Of a stretch of 64,000 nt of DNA, positions 60,955 to 64,000 are shown in pieces. The position numbers and the translations under genes are program-made. Below the pieces are notes generated by a model that was not told the origin of the DNA, made no database searches, and worked only from the letters and a program-made list of their open reading frames with translations. The DNA lies in NCBI RefSeq assembly GCF_024138145.1, contig NZ_CP099997.1, positions 2,852,001 to 2,916,000 of the forward strand, written 5' to 3'. Each line of letters starts with the position of its first letter. Positions within the stretch are counted from its first letter, which is position 1. This DNA comes from Natronosalvus halobius. GTDB lineage: Archaea; Halobacteriota; Halobacteria; Halobacteriales; Natrialbaceae.

Positions 60955-63228
60955 TTACTCCTGACTGTAGGTTCGATCGTGTCCGAACGGTTCGTAGTTG
61001 GCTCCACCGCCTTCATAAAACTTGTTAAAGAATTCGACGTACTCGAGACGTACTCCCTGCAGACCAGCGCTTGTCACGCCAAGGATTAACACGACGATGT
61101 GTCCGACGACTAGAATAACGAACCCGCCGATGAGTCCGGCGATGCCGCCCATGTGCATGAGGCCGTCGAAGATGACTGTGGCTTCGCTGCCGTAGTTTTC
61201 GGCGACGTAGCCGGGCCCGTGGCCGGCCGAGCCCAGGAAGTGGAACGCGCCGTCGGGGTCCTCGTAGGCGCCGAAGAACAGCAGGTTGACCACGAAAGCC
61301 ATGCCGGCCTTCGCGAGCAACACCGCGCCCATCCGGGTGTACGAGAAGACGTTCACGACGACGTCGAGCGCTTCGACGATCTCGACGGTGTCACCGATCG
61401 CGAGCATGACGAACCCGATCAGGAATACGAGCAGCGGAACCGTCAGCAGGAAGCCGCCGATGCCCGGGATCGCTTCCGGGAACGTGAACAGGCCCCACTC
61501 GGGGAACCCGGTGAATCCGATCGGGAAGGGTCCGTCGCTGGCGAACGTCGTGAACAGGAACTCCGGCTTGGAGGCCTCGGCCTGGGCCGAGAAGATCCAG
61601 ACCCAGATGCCGTTGAGCATCAGGATCCAGGAGCCACTGTGGAAGAGCGCGTCCTTGAATCCGTGCCTCAGGTTCTCGTAGAAGTCGATCAGGTAGCCGA
61701 TGTTCAGGTGGACGATACCGGCGAGTACGCTCACGACCATCCAGCCGATGGCGAACTCGGCGGCACCGGGCTCGAGACCCTTGTTCAACGGCAACAGTTC
61801 GACGTTGAACAGGTCGCCCCAGACGATGGATCCGAGGGCGTGTAGCCCGAAGAATTCGCCGTAGATGAACCCGAAAATGATCGTGAACGCGCCGGCCCAG
61901 ATGGCCACGCCGCCCAGGCTCGAGATGCCGTCGCTCTCGAAGTTGGTCGCCATGTAGTAGCCGATGGCGACGTACAGAATCCCGTAACCGACGTCGCCGA
62001 TCATGAAGCCGAAGAAGACCGGGAACGTCAGGAACAGGAAGATCGTCGGGTCGAGTTCGCTGTATTTGGGTTTGTTGACCGCGTTGACCAGGGCCTCGAA
62101 CGGCTTCGCGGCCGAGGGGTTGTCCTGGATGACCGGCGGTTCGTCGTCCATCGTGACGGCCGAGCCGCCGTCGGTGACGGCTTTCTGCTCGGCCCGCTCT
62201 TCTTCGTCCTCGCTGGCGGTCGGCCCGTCCTCGTCCTGTGCGGCGGGCGTCCCCTTCTGGACGTCTTCGGTGTGCGTGTGGGCGCCGTGACGGTCGTAGT
62301 CGGCGCGTTCGAGTTCTTCGATCTCGACGCTGTCGCCGACGGCGTCGTTCAGCGCGGCGACGAGGCGGTCGTACTCGGTCGTCGGGATCCAGCCCTCGGC
62401 GATGAACGCCCGGTCGCTCGTCGCGAACTGCAGCGGCGCCTCGGCGCGCTGGACCTCGATCGTGAGTTTCTCCTCGGCGAGCAACAGGAACGCGCCCTCC
62501 TCGGTCTTGATCGTTTCGAGGTCGGCGTCGATCTCCTCGAGTTTGGCCTCGAGTTCGTGTTCCTCGCGCTCGAGATCGGACACGTAGGACTCGGGGTCCT
62601 TCTCCGTCTCGGGCACCTGGTAGCGGCTGAAGTCGACGCCGACGAGGGCGTCGTCGACGAACCCTTCGTCGGCTCCGGCGGCGGGCGCCGCGACGATGGC
62701 GACGACCTCGTCGCCGGTGAAGGTCTCGTAGGCGCGAACGTCGTCGGACGCGTCGAGGACCGTCTCGACCTCCGTCAACGAGCCGTCGCCGACGACGACC
62801 TCGACCGAATCGTACCCCGACAGCAAGTCGAGGTCGATCCCGAGGTCCGCGAAGGGTTCGATCCGGTCGAGTCGTTCCCTGACGCGGCGCAACTGGTCGC
62901 GAACCTCGGTCCGTCGGTCGTCGAGGTCGTTAGCCCGCGTCCGGATGGACTCGAGGCGAGGCTCCCAGTCGTCACCGAGCCTGCCGGTGGCGACGTCTAC
63001 GTCCTCGTCCTCGAGGCCGAGCGTGCTCTCGAGGGCCCGGACCGTGACGAGCTTCTCGGAGGCCTCGTCGGCGCCCGCGATGGGGTTGCCGTTGTCGAAG
63101 CCCGTCCAGGAGCCGTCGTAGTCCGAGAGGTGTACCAGGTTCAGGTCGTAGACTGCCTCGATGACCGTGGGCATGACGCCCTTCGAACCGGTCACCGAGA
63201 CCTTGCTCATCCGTTCAGGTCTGAGCAT
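60955..63228 (-). CDS. atpI: A-type ATP synthase subunit I (membrane stator, a-subunit)
   Basis: Forms the ion half-channels against the K ring. 757 residues from ATG 63228 (MLRPERMSKVSVTGSKG). The N-terminal ~370 residues are cytoplasmic and coiled-coil-rich (VSDLEREEHELEAKLEEIDA), with an acidic insert before the membrane part (EDGPTASEDEEERAEQKAVT). The C-terminal half has about seven to eight helices, including VFSYTRMGAVLLAKAGMAFV with the key arginine. It overlaps the atpH stop by 14 bases; the alternative ATG 63210 would avoid overlap. Confidence 0.95.
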   Translation of the reverse strand: MLRPERMSKVSVTGSKGVMPTVIEAVYDLNLVHLSDYDGSWTGFDNGNPIAGADEASEKLVTVRALESTLGLEDEDVDVATGRLGDDWEPRLESIRTRANDLDDRRTEVRDQLRRVRERLDRIEPFADLGIDLDLLSGYDSVEVVVGDGSLTEVETVLDASDDVRAYETFTGDEVVAIVAAPAAGADEGFVDDALVGVDFSRYQVPETEKDPESYVSDLEREEHELEAKLEEIDADLETIKTEEGAFLLLAEEKLTIEVQRAEAPLQFATSDRAFIAEGWIPTTEYDRLVAALNDAVGDSVEIEELERADYDRHGAHTHTEDVQKGTPAAQDEDGPTASEDEEERAEQKAVTDGGSAVTMDDEPPVIQDNPSAAKPFEALVNAVNKPKYSELDPTIFLFLTFPVFFGFMIGDVGYGILYVAIGYYMATNFESDGISSLGGVAIWAGAFTIIFGFIYGEFFGLHALGSIVWGDLFNVELLPLNKGLEPGAAEFAIGWMVVSVLAGIVHLNIGYLIDFYENLRHGFKDALFHSGSWILMLNGIWVWIFSAQAEASKPEFLFTTFASDGPFPIGFTGFPEWGLFTFPEAIPGIGGFLLTVPLLVFLIGFVMLAIGDTVEIVEALDVVVNVFSYTRMGAVLLAKAGMAFVVNLLFFGAYEDPDGAFHFLGSAGHGPGYVAENYGSEATVIFDGLMHMGGIAGLIGGFVILVVGHIVVLILGVTSAGLQGVRLEYVEFFNKFYEGGGANYEPFGHDRTYSQE

Positions 63229-63547
63229 TGACGTCCTCCTGGAACAGGTCGACGACGTGGGATGCCACCTCGTCGACCCGTGTCGTGGCGCGTTTCTCGA
63301 GCGCCTCGCGATCTTCGGTTCCCTCCCGGAGCACGCGCTCACACTCGGCGTCGATTTCCTCGCGAGCGTCCTCGAGTCGGCGCTCCTTGAGGTCTCGAGC
63401 CTCCGCTTCCGCCTCCGAGCGAATCTCCTCGGCGCGTTTCCGGGCCTCGGCGATGCGCTCGTCGCGGTCGTTCTCCGCCTGTGCGACGATTTCGTCGGCC
63501 TGCTCTTCTGCCGACTTGATCTCTTGTAGAACCTGTGGCCTCGGCAT
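63215..63547 (-). CDS. atpH: A-type ATP synthase subunit H
   Basis: Peripheral stalk partner of subunit E, 110 residues, almost entirely a charged coiled coil (LQEIKSAEEQADEIVAQAEN, DRDERIAEARKRAEEIRSEA) ending in a short tail. First gene of the operon. A minus-strand TATA-like CTTATACG (63578-63585) lies 31-38 bases before ATG 63547. Overlaps the atpI start. Confidence 0.94.
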   Translation of the reverse strand: MPRPQVLQEIKSAEEQADEIVAQAENDRDERIAEARKRAEEIRSEAEAEARDLKERRLEDAREEIDAECERVLREGTEDREALEKRATTRVDEVASHVVDLFQEDVNAQT

Positions 63548-63577
63548 ACTCTAAGCACCCGACGTTTGCTTGAGCGC

Positions 63578-63585
63578 GTATAAGG
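63578..63585 (-). promoter_or_regulatory. TATA box of the ATP synthase operon
   Basis: Minus-strand CTTATACG centred about 34 bases before the atpH start, preceded by TAC. It is the only such element in the divergent 220-bp gap on that strand, so transcription of atpH-I-K-E-C-F-A-B probably begins about 10 bases upstream of the atpH ATG. Confidence 0.6.
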
Positions 63586-63767
63586 TAGTTGCGAAAGTGG
63601 TTGGCGTGCGTCTTCACGTTTCGTTGCAAACGGGGCGAACGAACTGCCGACGAGCGCCCCTCTCGAATCGTGCCAACGGTGTCGACAGCCGCCCTGTCGA
63701 CGGACGCGGCCGCCCGAGTCCCGCTGGATGGACAGACCTATCACGCCAGGCGACCAATCGGCGCCAA

Positions 63768-64000
63768 ATGGGAATCCTCGAGAACAAGGCGCGGGCGCGG
63801 CTGTTCTACAAGTACCTCTCGACGATTTACGACCGGATCAACCCCTTCATCTGGAACGAGGAGATGCGAACCGAGGCGCTCTCGCTGCTCGACTTCGAGG
63901 AGAGCGAGATGGTGCTCGACGTTGGCTGTGGCACCGGATTCGCGACCGAGGGGCTGCTCGAGCACGTCGATACCGTCTACGCGCTCGACCAGAGCGAACA
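63768..64000 (+). CDS. SAM-dependent methyltransferase (cut by window end)
   Basis: The first 77 residues are present and the gene continues beyond the window. MGILENKARARLFYKYLSTI and YDRINPFIWNEEMRTEALSL are followed by SAM motif I VLDVGCGTGFATEG. The N-terminus with ISTIYDRINP-like sequence resembles the UbiE/MenG quinone methyltransferases, so a role in menaquinone maturation is possible; the visible part cannot prove it. Divergent from the ATP synthase operon. Confidence 0.8.
   Translation, partial: MGILENKARARLFYKYLSTIYDRINPFIWNEEMRTEALSLLDFEESEMVLDVGCGTGFATEGLLEHVDTVYALDQSE

Overview
The window is a gene-dense, strongly G+C-rich stretch of a haloarchaeal (class Halobacteria) chromosome. 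Supporting signs are the very acidic proteins, the dominance of GAC/GAG/CTC codons, many ATGA/GTGA start-stop overlaps, and archaeal families throughout: an A-type ATP synthase, a SAMP2-like ubiquitin-fold modifier, a replication factor C small subunit, archaeal Trm1, CofH, a HTH-10 (Bat-type) regulator, the haloarchaeal glucose-6-phosphate dehydrogenase family (Azf), and DUF424/DUF5812/DUF6293 proteins. The gene set cannot fix the genus. Almost everything looks like chromosomal core; I see no complete insertion sequence, prophage or CRISPR array.

Layout. 0-7 kb: purC, then a hydantoinase/oxoprolinase pair (hyuA-hyuB), then divergent cofH (F420 biosynthesis). 7-11 kb: an Azf-like dehydrogenase, a DUF424/TPR pair, an alanine dehydrogenase/ornithine cyclodeaminase-family enzyme and a low-G+C lipoprotein. 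11-14 kb: rlmE, a tRNA-Ser(GGA) gene with a duplicated 3' end (a probable old integration scar), ridA. 14-20 kb: divergent lrp and glnA, a BrkB-type membrane protein, a small zinc-ribbon protein, trm1, a SWIM protein, a HTH-10 regulator. 20-28 kb: alaS, a Tat-protein/membrane-protein pair, a large GAF-GAF-PAS histidine kinase. 28-35 kb: rfcA, an exported bactofilin-like membrane protein, samp2, surE, ileS. 35-46 kb: mostly uncharacterised and membrane proteins, including two small genes shorter than 60 codons, a probable stop-truncated membrane gene, an orphan C-terminal fragment of a PGF-CTERM surface protein, an RND exporter and an orphan CARF-like regulator. 46-54 kb: pgi, a CPBP protease, a membrane-tethered ArsR-like regulator, a DUF3311/sodium symporter pair, pdxS. 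55-63.6 kb: the A-type ATP synthase operon atpH-I-K-E-C-F-A-B on the minus strand, without atpD or atpG next to atpB. The window ends inside a methyltransferase gene.

How genes work together: the ATP synthase genes form one operon read from a promoter near 63.58 kb. Azf and Pgi both act on glucose-6-phosphate. Lrp and GlnA are divergently paired as in nitrogen control. IleS, AlaS, RlmE, Trm1 and tRNA-Ser serve translation.

Least expected features: four short tandem-repeat arrays just downstream of genes (two of them include the gene's stop codon), the tRNA 3'-end duplication with a hairpin, two copies of a CTATA-N5-TATAG palindrome, an in-frame TAA before an intact fifth membrane segment, and a SAMP2 whose chain-forming lysine appears to be replaced by threonine. 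I did not find a convincing undescribed multi-gene system; the best candidates are listed as findings with tests.
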